In this document: positions 8,281 through 16,814 of the stretch, in pieces
How the letters are laid out: the number at the start of each line of letters is the position of its first letter
Numbering within the stretch: position 1 is the stretch's first letter
Source of the DNA: Citrobacter sp. Marseille-Q6884
GTDB taxonomy: Bacteria > Pseudomonadota > Gammaproteobacteria > Enterobacterales > Enterobacteriaceae
Reading direction: 5' to 3'
Length of the DNA stretch: 64,000 nt
NCBI RefSeq assembly: GCF_945906775.1
Contig: NZ_CAMDRE010000001.1
Location: 868,001-932,000 of the forward strand
Position numbers and translations under genes: made by a program
The notes under the pieces: model-generated
The model's input: the letters and a program-made list of their open reading frames with translations, nothing else
What the model was told of the DNA's origin: nothing
Databases searched by the model: none

Positions 8281-8877
8281 ATGAAGAAACCGAATCACTC
8301 AGGCAGCGGCCAGATCCGCATTATTGGCGGGCAATGGCGCGGCCGTAAACTCCCGGTTCCGGACAGCCCGGGTTTGCGCCCCACAACCGATCGTGTCCGC
8401 GAAACATTATTTAACTGGCTGGCTCCGGTGATGGTCGATGCCCGCTGCCTTGATTGCTTCGCCGGCAGCGGCGCGCTGGGTCTGGAAGCACTCTCCCGTT
8501 ATGCCGCTGAGACCACGCTTCTGGAGATGGATCGCGCGGTATCGCAGCAGTTACAAAAGAACCTTGCCACGCTGAAGGCAGCTCATGCCCACGTCGTCAA
8601 TACCAATACTCTGGCGTATCTGGCACAAAAAGGAGCGCCGCATAACGTGGTGTTTGTTGACCCTCCGTTTCGTAAAGGGCTGTTGGAAGAAACATTAACC
8701 CTGCTGGAATCGAACGGCTGGCTGGCAGACGAAGCGTATATTTACGTCGAAAGCGAAGTCGAAAATGGTCTGCCTCCGGTTCCGGTTAACTGGTCGTTGT
8801 ATCGCGAAAAAGTGGCCGGACAGGTCGCCTATCGTCTGTATCAACGTGAAGCCCAAGGAGAAACCCATGCTGATTAA
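8281..8877 (+). CDS. rsmD: 16S rRNA m2G966 methyltransferase RsmD
   Basis: SAM-dependent enzyme that methylates N2 of G966 in 16S rRNA of the assembled 30S subunit. The 198-residue protein has the SAM-binding motif LDCFAGSGALGLEAL (about 59-73) and the catalytic motif VFVDPPF (about 127-133) characteristic of N2/N6 amino methyltransferases. It is divergent from ftsY and its last 11 bases overlap yhhL, the usual rsmD-yhhL pair. Confidence 0.96.
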   Translation: MKKPNHSGSGQIRIIGGQWRGRKLPVPDSPGLRPTTDRVRETLFNWLAPVMVDARCLDCFAGSGALGLEALSRYAAETTLLEMDRAVSQQLQKNLATLKAAHAHVVNTNTLAYLAQKGAPHNVVFVDPPFRKGLLEETLTLLESNGWLADEAYIYVESEVENGLPPVPVNWSLYREKVAGQVAYRLYQREAQGETHAD

Positions 8878-9142
8878 TCTGGGACGTTTACTGATGCTGT
8901 GCGTCTGGGCATTTTTGCTGCTCAATATTTTTCAGCCGTTTCCGCGCCCGCTCAATATCTTCGTCAACGTGGCGCTGGTGTTTATGGTGTTAATGCACGG
9001 GATGCAAATGGCGCTATTGAAAAGTACGCTGCCGAAAGACGGTCCGCAGATGACGACCGGGGAGAAAATCCGCATTTTTCTGTTCGGCGTATTTGAACTG
9101 CTGGTCTGGCACAAGAAAATTAAAGCGCAGTTGAAGAAGTAA
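8867..9142 (+). CDS. yhhL: Small inner-membrane protein YhhL (DUF1145)
   Basis: A 91-residue protein of unknown function with two hydrophobic segments (LGRLLMLCVWAFLLLNIF and PLNIFVNVALVFMVLMHGMQMALL) and a basic C-terminus (WHKKIKAQLKK). The start at 8867 follows an AAGGAG ribosome-binding site and overlaps the end of rsmD by 11 bases, implying coupling; longer in-frame upstream extensions run through rsmD and are not credible. Family assignment is by recall of E. coli YhhL. Confidence 0.88.
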   Translation: MLINLGRLLMLCVWAFLLLNIFQPFPRPLNIFVNVALVFMVLMHGMQMALLKSTLPKDGPQMTTGEKIRIFLFGVFELLVWHKKIKAQLKK

Positions 9143-9146
9143 CCAT

Positions 9147-9182
9147 GATGCCGGATGGCGACTGACGCCATATCCGGCCAAC
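9147..9182. repeat. REP unit between yhhL and yhhM
   Basis: A single REP palindrome, GCCGGATGGCGACTGACG...CATATCCGGCCAACG, lies between the convergent 3' ends of yhhL and yhhM and is probably their shared transcript end. Confidence 0.8.
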
Positions 9183-9186
9183 GCGA

Positions 9187-9546
9187 TCAGGGTTGCGCGC
9201 TAAACCCTTCAAAGCGCGACCCTTTGTAGCTCAGTGTCCCTTTGTCCCCAACCGTCAACGCATGGTATTGCTGCGCATCAAGACGAAACGTCTGCTCCAG
9301 CCCACCGCTTTGCGGCTTAAAGCTCACTTCATAACGCATGCTGGTGCCCGCGGGGGTGACCTCCTGCTGGCGTGAACGTCTATCGTTAATCGGTTTTTCC
9401 CGCTTACTGCTCACCACTACCTGTTTTTGCACCAGCGGCGCGGCATCGTTTTCGGCTTTTTCCCGACGCTGCGAAACATAGCGAAACGACGCAGCGATAA
9501 CGATTAAGACAATGATCACAATGAAAAAAAGCGGTGGCTTACTCAT
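9187..9546 (-). CDS. yhhM: Membrane-anchored protein YhhM (DUF2500)
   Basis: A 119-residue protein with one N-terminal membrane helix (PPLFFIVIIVLIVIAASF, about 4-21) followed by a basic linker and a small soluble domain (MRYEVSFKPQSGG...GDKGTLSYKGSRFEGF). Function is unknown. Length and sequence agree with E. coli YhhM, and its position between yhhL and yhhN is the conserved one. The C-terminal domain probably faces the periplasm, judged only from the topology. Confidence 0.87.
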   Translation of the reverse strand: MSKPPLFFIVIIVLIVIAASFRYVSQRREKAENDAAPLVQKQVVVSSKREKPINDRRSRQQEVTPAGTSMRYEVSFKPQSGGLEQTFRLDAQQYHALTVGDKGTLSYKGSRFEGFSAQP

Positions 9547-9687
9547 ATTATTAACCCATCAGAAAATGCGGAAATAAGCATACCCTGCCTGTTATGGTGT
9601 TGTCATCCGGCGGTGTCGACCTCTACACTGGACAGTAGAGCCGTAAGCGCCCCGCTTACGAAAAAATAACGAATTCAAGGAACTAAG

Positions 9688-10314
9688 ATGCTTTGGTCGT
9701 TTATCGCAGTTTGTCTTTCCGCATGGCTATTTGTGGATGCTTCCTATCGTGGACCCGCCTGGCAACGCTGGGTCTTTAAACCCCTGACATTACTGCTCCT
9801 GCTGTTACTGGCATGGCAAGCGCCGATGTTTAACGCGATCAGCTATCTGGTGCTGGCGGGGCTGTTTGCCTCACTGCTGGGCGATGCGCTGACGCTTTTA
9901 CCACGCCAACGTCTGTTGTACGCCGTGGGCGCCTTTTTCCTGTCACATTTGCTGTACACCATATACTTCGCCAGCCAAATGACACTGTCGTTCTTCTGGC
10001 CGCTACCGTTGGTTCTGCTGGTGTTGGGCGCTTTGCTGATCGCCGTAATCTGGACGCGACTGGAAGAACTTCGCTTAGCCATATGCACCTTTATCGGTAT
10101 TACCCTGATGATGGTCTGGATGGCGGGCGAGCTGTGGTTCTTCCGCCCAACCGCCCCAGCGCTGTCGGCATTTATGGGGGCCGCTTTACTGTTCATTGGT
10201 AATATTGTCTGGCTGGGCAGCCATTACCGTTACCGCTTCCGCGCCGATAACGCGATTGCCGCCGCCTGCTACTTTGCCGGACATTTCCTGATCGTTCGTT
10301 CGCTCTATCTTTAA
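9688..10314 (+). CDS. yhhN: YhhN family (TMEM86-like) membrane protein
   Basis: A 208-residue polytopic protein with seven to eight predicted helices, of the YhhN/TMEM86 family whose animal members are lysoplasmalogenases; whether the bacterial protein has this activity is not settled. Conserved features include GLFASLLGDALTLLP (about 55-70) and the C-terminal FAGHFLIVRSLYL. An AAGGAA ribosome-binding site lies 8 bases before the ATG. It ends just before the zntA promoter, and zntA follows in the same direction. Confidence 0.88.
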   Translation: MLWSFIAVCLSAWLFVDASYRGPAWQRWVFKPLTLLLLLLLAWQAPMFNAISYLVLAGLFASLLGDALTLLPRQRLLYAVGAFFLSHLLYTIYFASQMTLSFFWPLPLVLLVLGALLIAVIWTRLEELRLAICTFIGITLMMVWMAGELWFFRPTAPALSAFMGAALLFIGNIVWLGSHYRYRFRADNAIAAACYFAGHFLIVRSLYL

Positions 10315-10320
10315 AAGCGC

Positions 10321-10352
10321 TTGACTCTGGAGTCGACTCCAGAGTGTATCCT
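10321..10352 (+). promoter_or_regulatory. ZntR-type zntA promoter
   Basis: -35 TTGACT (10321-10326) and -10 TATCCT (10347-10352) are separated by 20 bases, the over-long spacing typical of MerR-family promoters. Between them lies a perfect 22-base palindrome (10324-10345; left arm ACTCTGGAGTC), the ZntR operator. Zinc-loaded ZntR untwists such promoters. zntR itself is not in this window. Confidence 0.9.
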
Positions 10353-10389
10353 CCGGTTAATACGTCATGATTATCGACCGGAGGATGCC

Positions 10390-12588
10390 ATGTCGACACC
10401 TGATGCCAATGGCAAAAAAGCCCCACAGTTTTCTTCATTCAAGCTCGCGCCTGCGCCACAGAAGGCAGATGACTGCTGCTGTGAAGGCAGTTGCTCAACC
10501 CCGCCCCCTGTATCCGATACCGTCGTAGGTACGCGCTTTTCCTGGAAAGTATCCGGCATGGATTGCGCGGCATGTGCCCGTAAGGTGGAAAATGCGGTTC
10601 GCCGGGTAAGCGGTGTTAATCAGGTTCAGGTGCTGTTCGCCACGGAAAAACTGGTGGTCGATGCCGGTTCTGATATCCGCCAACAAATTGAAAGCGCGGT
10701 GCAAAAAGCGGGCTATACCCTGCGCGATGAGCAGGCATCGGAAGAGGCTCCCGAGTCCCGCTTTAAAGAGAACCTGCCGCTGATGATGCTGATCATCATG
10801 ATGGCGATCAGTTGGGGCCTGGAGCAGTTCAATCATCCCTTTGGTCAGATAGCGTTTATCGCCACCACGCTGGTTGGCCTGTATCCCATTGCCCGTCAGG
10901 CGCTGCGTCTGATAAAAACCGGTAGCTACTTTGCCATTGAAACGCTGATGAGCGTCGCCGCCATCGGTGCGCTGTTTATCGGCGCAACGGCAGAAGCCGC
11001 CATGGTGTTGTTGCTGTTCTTAATTGGCGAGCGTCTGGAGGGATGGGCTGCCAGCCGCGCCCGCAAAGGGGTCAGCGCGCTGATGGCGCTCAAGCCGGAA
11101 ACCGCGATTCGTCTGCGCAATGGCGAGCGTGAAGAGGTTGCCATCAATACGCTACAGCCCGGTGACATCATTGAAGTTGCCGCTGGCGGACGCTTACCCG
11201 CCGACGCAAAACTGGTCTCCGGCTTTGCCAGCTTTGATGAAAGCGCCCTGACCGGGGAATCTATCCCGGTTGAACGCGCATTGGGCGAAAAAGTCCCGGC
11301 GGGCGCGACCAGCGTTGACCGCCTTGTGACACTCGAAGTCCTCTCCGAACCGGGCGCCAGCGCCATCGATCGTATTCTGAAGCTGATTGAAGAAGCCGAA
11401 GAGCGTCGGGCGCCGATTGAACGCTTTATTGACCGGTTCAGCCGGATTTACACCCCCGCCATTATGGCCGTTGCGCTGCTGGTCACCCTCGTGCCACCGC
11501 TGCTGTTTGCCGCGTCGTGGCAGGAGTGGATTTATAAAGGGCTGACGCTGCTGCTGATTGGTTGTCCGTGCGCACTGGTTATCTCAACGCCTGCAGCGAT
11601 CACCTCCGGGCTGGCGGCGGCGGCACGTCGCGGCGCGCTCATCAAAGGCGGCGCGGCGCTGGAACAGTTGGGCAGAGTCACTCAGGTGGCGTTTGATAAA
11701 ACCGGGACGCTGACGGTCGGTAAACCGCGCGTGACGGCGATCCATCCGGCAAGCGGGATCAGCGAGTCTGAACTGCTGGCGCTGGCGGCAGCGGTAGAAC
11801 AAGGTGCCACGCACCCGTTGGCACAGGCCATTGTCCGCGAAGCACAGACGCGTGAGCTGACGATTCCGGTCGCGACAGAACAGCGCGCGCTGGTCGGTTC
11901 AGGGATAGAAGCACAGGTTAACGGCGAGCGCATACTGATTTGCGCGGCGGGCAAACAGCCTGCAGAAGCCTTTGCCGGGCAGATAAGTGAACTTGAAAGC
12001 GCGGGTCAAACCGTGGTGCTGGTGCTGCGTAACGATGCCGTACTTGGTGTCATTGCCCTCCAGGACACGCTGCGTGATGACGCCCGTACCGCCATCAGCG
12101 AGCTTCATCAGTTGGGTGTGAAAGGGGTGATCCTGACCGGCGATAACCCACGCGCCGCGGCAGCCATTGCCGCAGAACTGGGTCTGGAATTCAACGCAGG
12201 GCTGTTACCGGAAGATAAAGTTCGGGTGGTCACCAGCCTGAACCAACAGTCTCCGCTGGCCATGGTCGGCGACGGGATTAACGACGCCCCGGCGATGAAA
12301 GCGGCTACCATCGGCATCGCCATGGGCAGCGGTACCGACGTCGCGCTGGAAACCGCTGACGCGGCCCTGACCCACAACCGTCTACGCGGTCTGGTACAAA
12401 TGATTTCGCTGGCGCGCGCCACCCACGCCAACATTCGTCAGAATATTGCGATCGCGCTGGGTTTAAAGGGCATTTTCCTGATTACCACGCTGCTCGGGAT
12501 CACCGGTTTGTGGCTGGCCGTGCTGGCGGATACAGGTGCGACAGTGCTGGTGACGGCCAACGCGCTGCGCTTGTTGCGTAAAGGGTAA
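10390..12588 (+). CDS. zntA: Zn(II)/Cd(II)/Pb(II)-exporting P-type ATPase ZntA
   Basis: Inner-membrane P1B-type ATPase that pumps excess zinc, cadmium and lead out of the cytoplasm. The 732-residue protein has a cysteine-rich N-terminus (CCCEGSC, 29-35), an HMA metal domain with GMDCAAC (57-63), the transmembrane CPC metal site in GCPCALVIS, the phosphorylation motif DKTGTLT, the HP motif THPLAQAI and the hinge GDGINDAPA. The start at 10390 follows GGAGG; a longer in-frame version would begin inside the promoter palindrome and is rejected. Confidence 0.98.
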   Translation: MSTPDANGKKAPQFSSFKLAPAPQKADDCCCEGSCSTPPPVSDTVVGTRFSWKVSGMDCAACARKVENAVRRVSGVNQVQVLFATEKLVVDAGSDIRQQIESAVQKAGYTLRDEQASEEAPESRFKENLPLMMLIIMMAISWGLEQFNHPFGQIAFIATTLVGLYPIARQALRLIKTGSYFAIETLMSVAAIGALFIGATAEAAMVLLLFLIGERLEGWAASRARKGVSALMALKPETAIRLRNGEREEVAINTLQPGDIIEVAAGGRLPADAKLVSGFASFDESALTGESIPVERALGEKVPAGATSVDRLVTLEVLSEPGASAIDRILKLIEEAEERRAPIERFIDRFSRIYTPAIMAVALLVTLVPPLLFAASWQEWIYKGLTLLLIGCPCALVISTPAAITSGLAAAARRGALIKGGAALEQLGRVTQVAFDKTGTLTVGKPRVTAIHPASGISESELLALAAAVEQGATHPLAQAIVREAQTRELTIPVATEQRALVGSGIEAQVNGERILICAAGKQPAEAFAGQISELESAGQTVVLVLRNDAVLGVIALQDTLRDDARTAISELHQLGVKGVILTGDNPRAAAAIAAELGLEFNAGLLPEDKVRVVTSLNQQSPLAMVGDGINDAPAMKAATIGIAMGSGTDVALETADAALTHNRLRGLVQMISLARATHANIRQNIAIALGLKGIFLITTLLGITGLWLAVLADTGATVLVTANALRLLRKG

Positions 12589-12601
12589 CGTATTGTTGTT
12601 T

Positions 12602-12636
12602 GCCGGATGAAGCGCTTTGGCGGCGACATCCGGCAT
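12602..12636. repeat. REP unit between zntA and tusA
   Basis: GCCGGATGAAGCGCTTTGGCGG...GACATCCGGCAT, one REP palindrome between the convergent ends of zntA and tusA. Confidence 0.8.
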
Positions 12637-12639
12637 CGG

Positions 12640-12885
12640 TTACTGGCCTTTTCGCACCAGATAGCGGTACGGCAAAGAGTCGGTCTCTTTTGCCACCAGC
12701 TCATGTTCCATAAAAGTACAGAAGCCCGGAATATCGCGGGTTGTCGCCGGATCGTCCGCGACAATCAGCAGCGTTTCTCCGGCCTGCATGCCGCGCACGG
12801 TTTTACGCACCATCATGACGGGTTCCGGGCAGCGCAGTCCCTGGGCATCAAGGGTATGGTCAGGAGAAGTAAACAGATCGCTCAT
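12640..12885 (-). CDS. tusA: Sulfur carrier protein TusA (SirA)
   Basis: Small cytoplasmic persulfide carrier that takes sulfur from IscS and passes it to TusBCD/TusE for 2-thiouridine formation in tRNA wobble positions. The 81-residue product has the family signature GLRCPEPVMMVRK with the carrier cysteine at residue 19 in the CPxP motif. Five extra in-frame codons upstream are dropped because the start at 12885 (MSDLF) gives the conserved length. It is divergent from the riboswitch-controlled yhhQ. Confidence 0.96.
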   Translation of the reverse strand: MSDLFTSPDHTLDAQGLRCPEPVMMVRKTVRGMQAGETLLIVADDPATTRDIPGFCTFMEHELVAKETDSLPYRYLVRKGQ

Positions 12886-13016
12886 CATTGTCTCGTTCAA
12901 TAAAAAACGGCGTTATTTTACGCTCTGTTGTCGTGTAAGCCAATCAGGTTAACGATTGCGTGAAAAACAACCATTGCAATGTGCTCTTAAAGCAGTATCA
13001 TGCGACGGTTTTTTAT

Positions 13017-13047
13017 TGGGTTCCCTCACCCCATCCAACAAAAAGGT
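13017..13047 (+). promoter_or_regulatory. preQ1-I (type III-like) riboswitch before yhhQ
   Basis: Just before yhhQ, UGGG (13017-13020) can pair with CCCA (13030-13033), and loop bases CCU (13024-13026) can pair with AGG (13044-13046) in the A-rich tail to make the H-type pseudoknot of preQ1-I riboswitches. The pairing AGG is part of the ribosome-binding site AAAAGGT, 7 bases from the ATG, so ligand binding would hide it. A type III preQ1-I riboswitch that senses preQ1 through the Shine-Dalgarno sequence is described at E. coli yhhQ. Confidence 0.8.
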
Positions 13048-13053
13048 CACAAT

Positions 13054-13719
13054 ATGACTCCGTTTACACAAACTCAGCGCGTAAAAGCGTTGTTCTGGCT
13101 TTCGCTATTTCATCTGCTGGTGATCACCTCCAGCAACTATCTGGTGCAGCTTCCAATCTCCATTTTTGGTTTCCATACCACGTGGGGCGCTTTTAGCTTT
13201 CCGTTTATTTTTCTGGCGACCGATCTGACCGTACGCATTTTTGGCGCACCGTTGGCGCGACGCATCATCTTTGCGGTGATGGTTCCTGCGCTGTTGATCT
13301 CGTATGTGGTTTCGTCGTTGTTCTATATGGGCTCCTGGCAGGGTTTCGGCGCGCTTATGCACTTTAATCTGTTTGTCGCCCGCATCGCCGCTGCCAGTTT
13401 TATGGCTTACGCGCTGGGACAAATTCTGGATGTGCATGTCTTTAACCGCCTGCGTCAAAACCGCCGTTGGTGGCTCGCGCCCACCGCCTCCACGCTGTTT
13501 GGCAATATCAGCGACACGCTGGCCTTCTTCTTCATCGCCTTCTGGCGTAGCCCGGATGCCTTTATGGCCGAGCACTGGATGGAAATCGCGCTTGTCGATT
13601 ACTGCTTCAAAGTGCTGATCAGCATTATTTTCTTCCTGCCGATGTACGGCGTGTTGCTGAATATGTTGCTGAAAAGGCTGGCAGATAAATCTGAAATCTC
13701 TGCATTGCAGACGAGTTAA
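13054..13719 (+). CDS. yhhQ: Queuosine precursor (preQ0/preQ1) transporter YhhQ
   Basis: Inner-membrane uptake protein of the COG1738/ECF-like family that imports 7-deazaguanine precursors of queuosine. The 221-residue protein has about six helices and the family segment FPFIFLATDLTVRIFGAPLARRII near residues 50-75. The start at 13054 is fixed by the riboswitch-embedded ribosome-binding site; an 18-codon in-frame extension would read through the riboswitch. Control by preQ1 fits its job: supply shuts off when the precursor is abundant. Confidence 0.94.
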   Translation: MTPFTQTQRVKALFWLSLFHLLVITSSNYLVQLPISIFGFHTTWGAFSFPFIFLATDLTVRIFGAPLARRIIFAVMVPALLISYVVSSLFYMGSWQGFGALMHFNLFVARIAAASFMAYALGQILDVHVFNRLRQNRRWWLAPTASTLFGNISDTLAFFFIAFWRSPDAFMAEHWMEIALVDYCFKVLISIIFFLPMYGVLLNMLLKRLADKSEISALQTS

Positions 13720-13791
13720 AGGTTCATTTTCCGAGTTGTGATAAGATGGACGAATGAGCCGTTATGGCCGTTTATCGAAAGGAAGAAGTCA

Positions 13792-14349
13792 ATGCGCAAT
13801 CTGGTTAAATATGTCGGTATTGGCCTGCTGGTTATGGGGCTTGCGGCCTGTGATAATAGCGATACAAAAGCGCCAGCAGAGGGTGCTGCCGCAGAAAGTA
13901 ACGCAACCGGACAACCGGTCAACCTGCTGGACGGCAAGCTCAGTTTTTCCCTGCCAGCAGACATGACCGATCAGAGCGGCAAACTGGGCACTCAGGCCAA
14001 CAACATGCACGTTTACTCTGACGCAACGGGCCAGAAAGCGGTGATTGTGATCGTGGGTGACAACACCAACGAAGACCTGGCTGTTCTGGCAAAACGTCTG
14101 GAAGATCAGCAGCGTAGCCGCGACCCGCAGTTGCAGGTCGTTACCAACAAGTCTATTGAACTGAAAGGTCACACCCTGCAGCAGTTAGACAGCATCATCT
14201 CAGCGAAAGGCCAGACCGCTTACTCTTCCGTAGTGTTGGGTAAAGTAGACAACCAGTTGCTGACCCTGCAGATCACTCTGCCTGCTGACGATCAGCAGAA
14301 AGCACAGACAACCGCAGAAAACATCATTAACACCCTGGTTATCCAGTAA
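13792..14349 (+). CDS. dcrB: Lipoprotein DcrB
   Basis: A 185-residue envelope lipoprotein known from E. coli for being needed by phages C1 and C6 and for a role in envelope maintenance. It has a signal peptide with lipobox LAAC (modified Cys about residue 20) and a conserved body including GKLSFSLPADMTDQSGKLGTQ. The Asp directly after the lipidated Cys is the classic inner-membrane retention residue. The start at 13792 follows AGGAAG; the 18-residue upstream extension is not supported. Confidence 0.93.
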   Translation: MRNLVKYVGIGLLVMGLAACDNSDTKAPAEGAAAESNATGQPVNLLDGKLSFSLPADMTDQSGKLGTQANNMHVYSDATGQKAVIVIVGDNTNEDLAVLAKRLEDQQRSRDPQLQVVTNKSIELKGHTLQQLDSIISAKGQTAYSSVVLGKVDNQLLTLQITLPADDQQKAQTTAENIINTLVIQ

Positions 14350-14352
14350 CGG

Positions 14353-15570
14353 TTAAGACGATGATACGGCCTCCGGTGACGCCATCGGGGGCCGTTTTTT
14401 TAACCGCCAGGTCAGCAGCAGCGCCACCGCCACCAGCCCGGCTGCCGCCAGATAGATAACCGGCACGCCCGCCCATGTCATGACCAGTCCCGCCAGCGGT
14501 CCGGTAACCCCCAGCGATAAATCCATAAACACCGTATACGTTGCCAGCGCAGCACCCTGATTTTGTTGCGGTACCGCTTTTACTGCCACCACGCCCAACG
14601 CAGGGAAAACCAGCGAGAACCCGGCGCCTGCCAGCAGAACGCCCACTTTCGCCATCCACGGCATGGATGCCAGCCCCACCAGCAACAACCCAACAATCTC
14701 AACGCTAAAGCAGATCATCGCCACATTTAAACCGCCCAGGCGATTGATGCCATTCGGGAATAGCAAGCGGGTACCGACGAACGTGCAACTGAAAAGCGTC
14801 AGGGCGAACGCCGCGCCATCCCAGCCTTTGGCATCATAAAACAGCGTAATAAAGGTGGCGATGACGCCAAAACCGGCGGAGGCAAGCGCCAGCGCCATGC
14901 CGTACAACCAGACGCGGCCAAGCACCGCGCGAAACGGCAGCGGTTTGCCCTTGCTGGCCTTCACCGTCGGGCGCGGTAACGCCAGCGCTATTGCCAGCAG
15001 CGCGACGCCCATGATGGTCAGCGCCAGCCCGTGTAAGCCGCCCCAGGCATAGCACAGCACGCCAAGCGGTGCGCCAATCGCCATCGCGCCATAAGTGACG
15101 ATGCCATTCCATGAAATCACCCGCCCGATATGTATGGAGCCCACAACGCCCACACCCCACAACGTTGATCCTGTACCGGCAAAACTTTGCCCGATCCCCA
15201 GAATCACACGTCCCAGGCACAGCAACAGTAAGCTCGCCATCGGCCAGACGCTCGTCATGCCCGCCAGCAAATAGCCCAGACCACTTAAGAAGCAGCCGCA
15301 CAGCCCGAAAACCACGATTTTTTTCGGCCCCAGCAGATCGGCATATCGACCCGCATGAGGGCGACTCACCAGCGTAGCGAAGTACTGCAAGCTGATAACC
15401 AGCCCGGCCCAGAAGGCGCTAAAGCCCATCACATCATGAACATATCCCGGCAATACCGCGAGCGGCAGGCCGATGGTCAGGTAGCTGGCGAAATTAAACA
15501 TCACCACGGAGACAATGCGCAGATTGAGGCGTAATCCGCTTAGCGTCGGTTCAACGACGGGTTCGGGCAT
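14353..15570 (-). CDS. yhhS: Major facilitator superfamily transporter YhhS
   Basis: A 405-residue inner-membrane MFS exporter of the YhhS/SetA-like drug-efflux group with 12 predicted helices; the loop 2-3 motif appears as RPHAGRYADLLGPKK (about 70-84). The substrate is not established; overexpressed E. coli YhhS has been linked to arabinose and glyphosate export. It is convergent with dcrB (3 bases apart, sharing a terminator hairpin) and divergent from yhhT. The first codon is poorly supported by a ribosome site (GGTGA), but the length equals the E. coli protein. Confidence 0.92.
   Translation of the reverse strand: MPEPVVEPTLSGLRLNLRIVSVVMFNFASYLTIGLPLAVLPGYVHDVMGFSAFWAGLVISLQYFATLVSRPHAGRYADLLGPKKIVVFGLCGCFLSGLGYLLAGMTSVWPMASLLLLCLGRVILGIGQSFAGTGSTLWGVGVVGSIHIGRVISWNGIVTYGAMAIGAPLGVLCYAWGGLHGLALTIMGVALLAIALALPRPTVKASKGKPLPFRAVLGRVWLYGMALALASAGFGVIATFITLFYDAKGWDGAAFALTLFSCTFVGTRLLFPNGINRLGGLNVAMICFSVEIVGLLLVGLASMPWMAKVGVLLAGAGFSLVFPALGVVAVKAVPQQNQGAALATYTVFMDLSLGVTGPLAGLVMTWAGVPVIYLAAAGLVAVALLLTWRLKKRPPMASPEAVSSS
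14366..14401 (+). terminator. dcrB terminator overlapping the 3' end of yhhS
   Basis: ACGGCC-T-CC pairs with GG-GGGCCGT and is followed by a run of seven T on the plus strand, 16 bases after dcrB. The hairpin is also the last codons of the convergent yhhS. Confidence 0.82.
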
Positions 15571-15702
15571 GGAGGGTCACCACATTTTTACAACATTGTT
15601 TCATTTCTACCATGTTGCCGGTCAGAAATCAGTAGCCAGATTAGGAATATCTGTCGCAAGCCAGCCGCTACACTTAATGCAAAACACAAACAGGAAGACG
15701 AC

Positions 15703-16752
15703 ATGACAACCTCTCAACCCGATAAAACGGGTTTGCATATTTTGCTCAAACTTGCCGCACTGGTTGTTATCCTCGCGGGTATACATGCCGCCGCAGATAT
15801 TATCGTGCAGCTGCTGCTGGCCCTCTTTTTTGCCATTGTACTGAACCCGCTGGTCACCTGGTTTATTCGCCGGGGCGTCAGCCGCCCCCTCGCCATTACG
15901 CTGGTGGTGATGGTGATGCTGATTGTGCTCACGGCGTTGGTGGGCGTTCTTGCCGCGTCAATCAATGAGTTCCTCGCCATGCTACCGAAGTACAACAAGG
16001 AGCTCACGCGCAAGATACTGTATCTACAGGATATGATGCCGTTTCTTAATCTGCATATGTCACCCGAACGCATGCTGCAACGGATAGATTCAGAAAAGCT
16101 GATGACCTTTACCACCACGCTCATGACCGGGTTGTCCGGTGCAATGGCAAGCGTCGTCCTGCTGGTCATGACGGTGGTCTTTATGCTGTTTGAGGTACGC
16201 CATGTTCCCTACAAAATGCGTTTTGCGCTGAACAACCCACAAATCCATATTGCCGGTCTGCATCGGGCATTGAAGGGGGTATCTCACTACCTGGCGCTGA
16301 AGACGTTACTCAGCTTATGGACCGGCGCCATCATCTGGCTTGGCCTCGCGCTAATGGGTATTCAGTTTGCTCTGATGTGGGGCGTGCTGGCCTTTCTGCT
16401 AAACTACGTGCCCAATATTGGCTCGGTCATTTCCGCCGTTCCCCCGATGATCCAGGCATTGCTGTTCAACGGCATTTACGAGTGCGTGTTGGTCGGCGTG
16501 CTTTTTCTGGCGGTACATATGGTAATAGGTAACATCCTCGAGCCGCGCATGATGGGACATCGCTTAGGTTTATCAACGCTAATTGTCTTCCTTTCCCTGT
16601 TGGTATGGGGATGGCTGCTCGGCCCGGTGGGAATGCTGCTCTCGGTGCCGTTAACCAGCGTGTGTAAGATTTGGATGGAAACCACCAAAGGCGGCAGCAA
16701 ACTGGCCATATTGCTGGGACCCGGCAGGCCTAAAAGCCGATTACCGGGATAA
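15703..16752 (+). CDS. yhhT: AI-2E family transporter YhhT
   Basis: A 349-residue polytopic protein of the PerM/TqsA (AI-2 exporter-like, UPF0118) family with N-terminal helix pairs, a central soluble region (about 95-150) and four or five C-terminal helices, including the family segment ALMWGVLAFLLNYVPNIGSVI. Substrate is unknown for YhhT itself. The ATG is preceded by AGGAAG. It is divergent from yhhS and followed after 62 bases by acpT. Confidence 0.9.
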   Translation: MTTSQPDKTGLHILLKLAALVVILAGIHAAADIIVQLLLALFFAIVLNPLVTWFIRRGVSRPLAITLVVMVMLIVLTALVGVLAASINEFLAMLPKYNKELTRKILYLQDMMPFLNLHMSPERMLQRIDSEKLMTFTTTLMTGLSGAMASVVLLVMTVVFMLFEVRHVPYKMRFALNNPQIHIAGLHRALKGVSHYLALKTLLSLWTGAIIWLGLALMGIQFALMWGVLAFLLNYVPNIGSVISAVPPMIQALLFNGIYECVLVGVLFLAVHMVIGNILEPRMMGHRLGLSTLIVFLSLLVWGWLLGPVGMLLSVPLTSVCKIWMETTKGGSKLAILLGPGRPKSRLPG

Positions 16753-16814
16753 ACTTGCAAATGATACGAGAAGAATGATACACAACCCCAATATTTCTAA
16801 AGGTTAGCCCTGAT

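Noticed and set aside
13000..13053. N-terminal 18-codon extension of yhhQ
   Set aside because: It would translate the riboswitch, and the resulting protein would be longer than the family.
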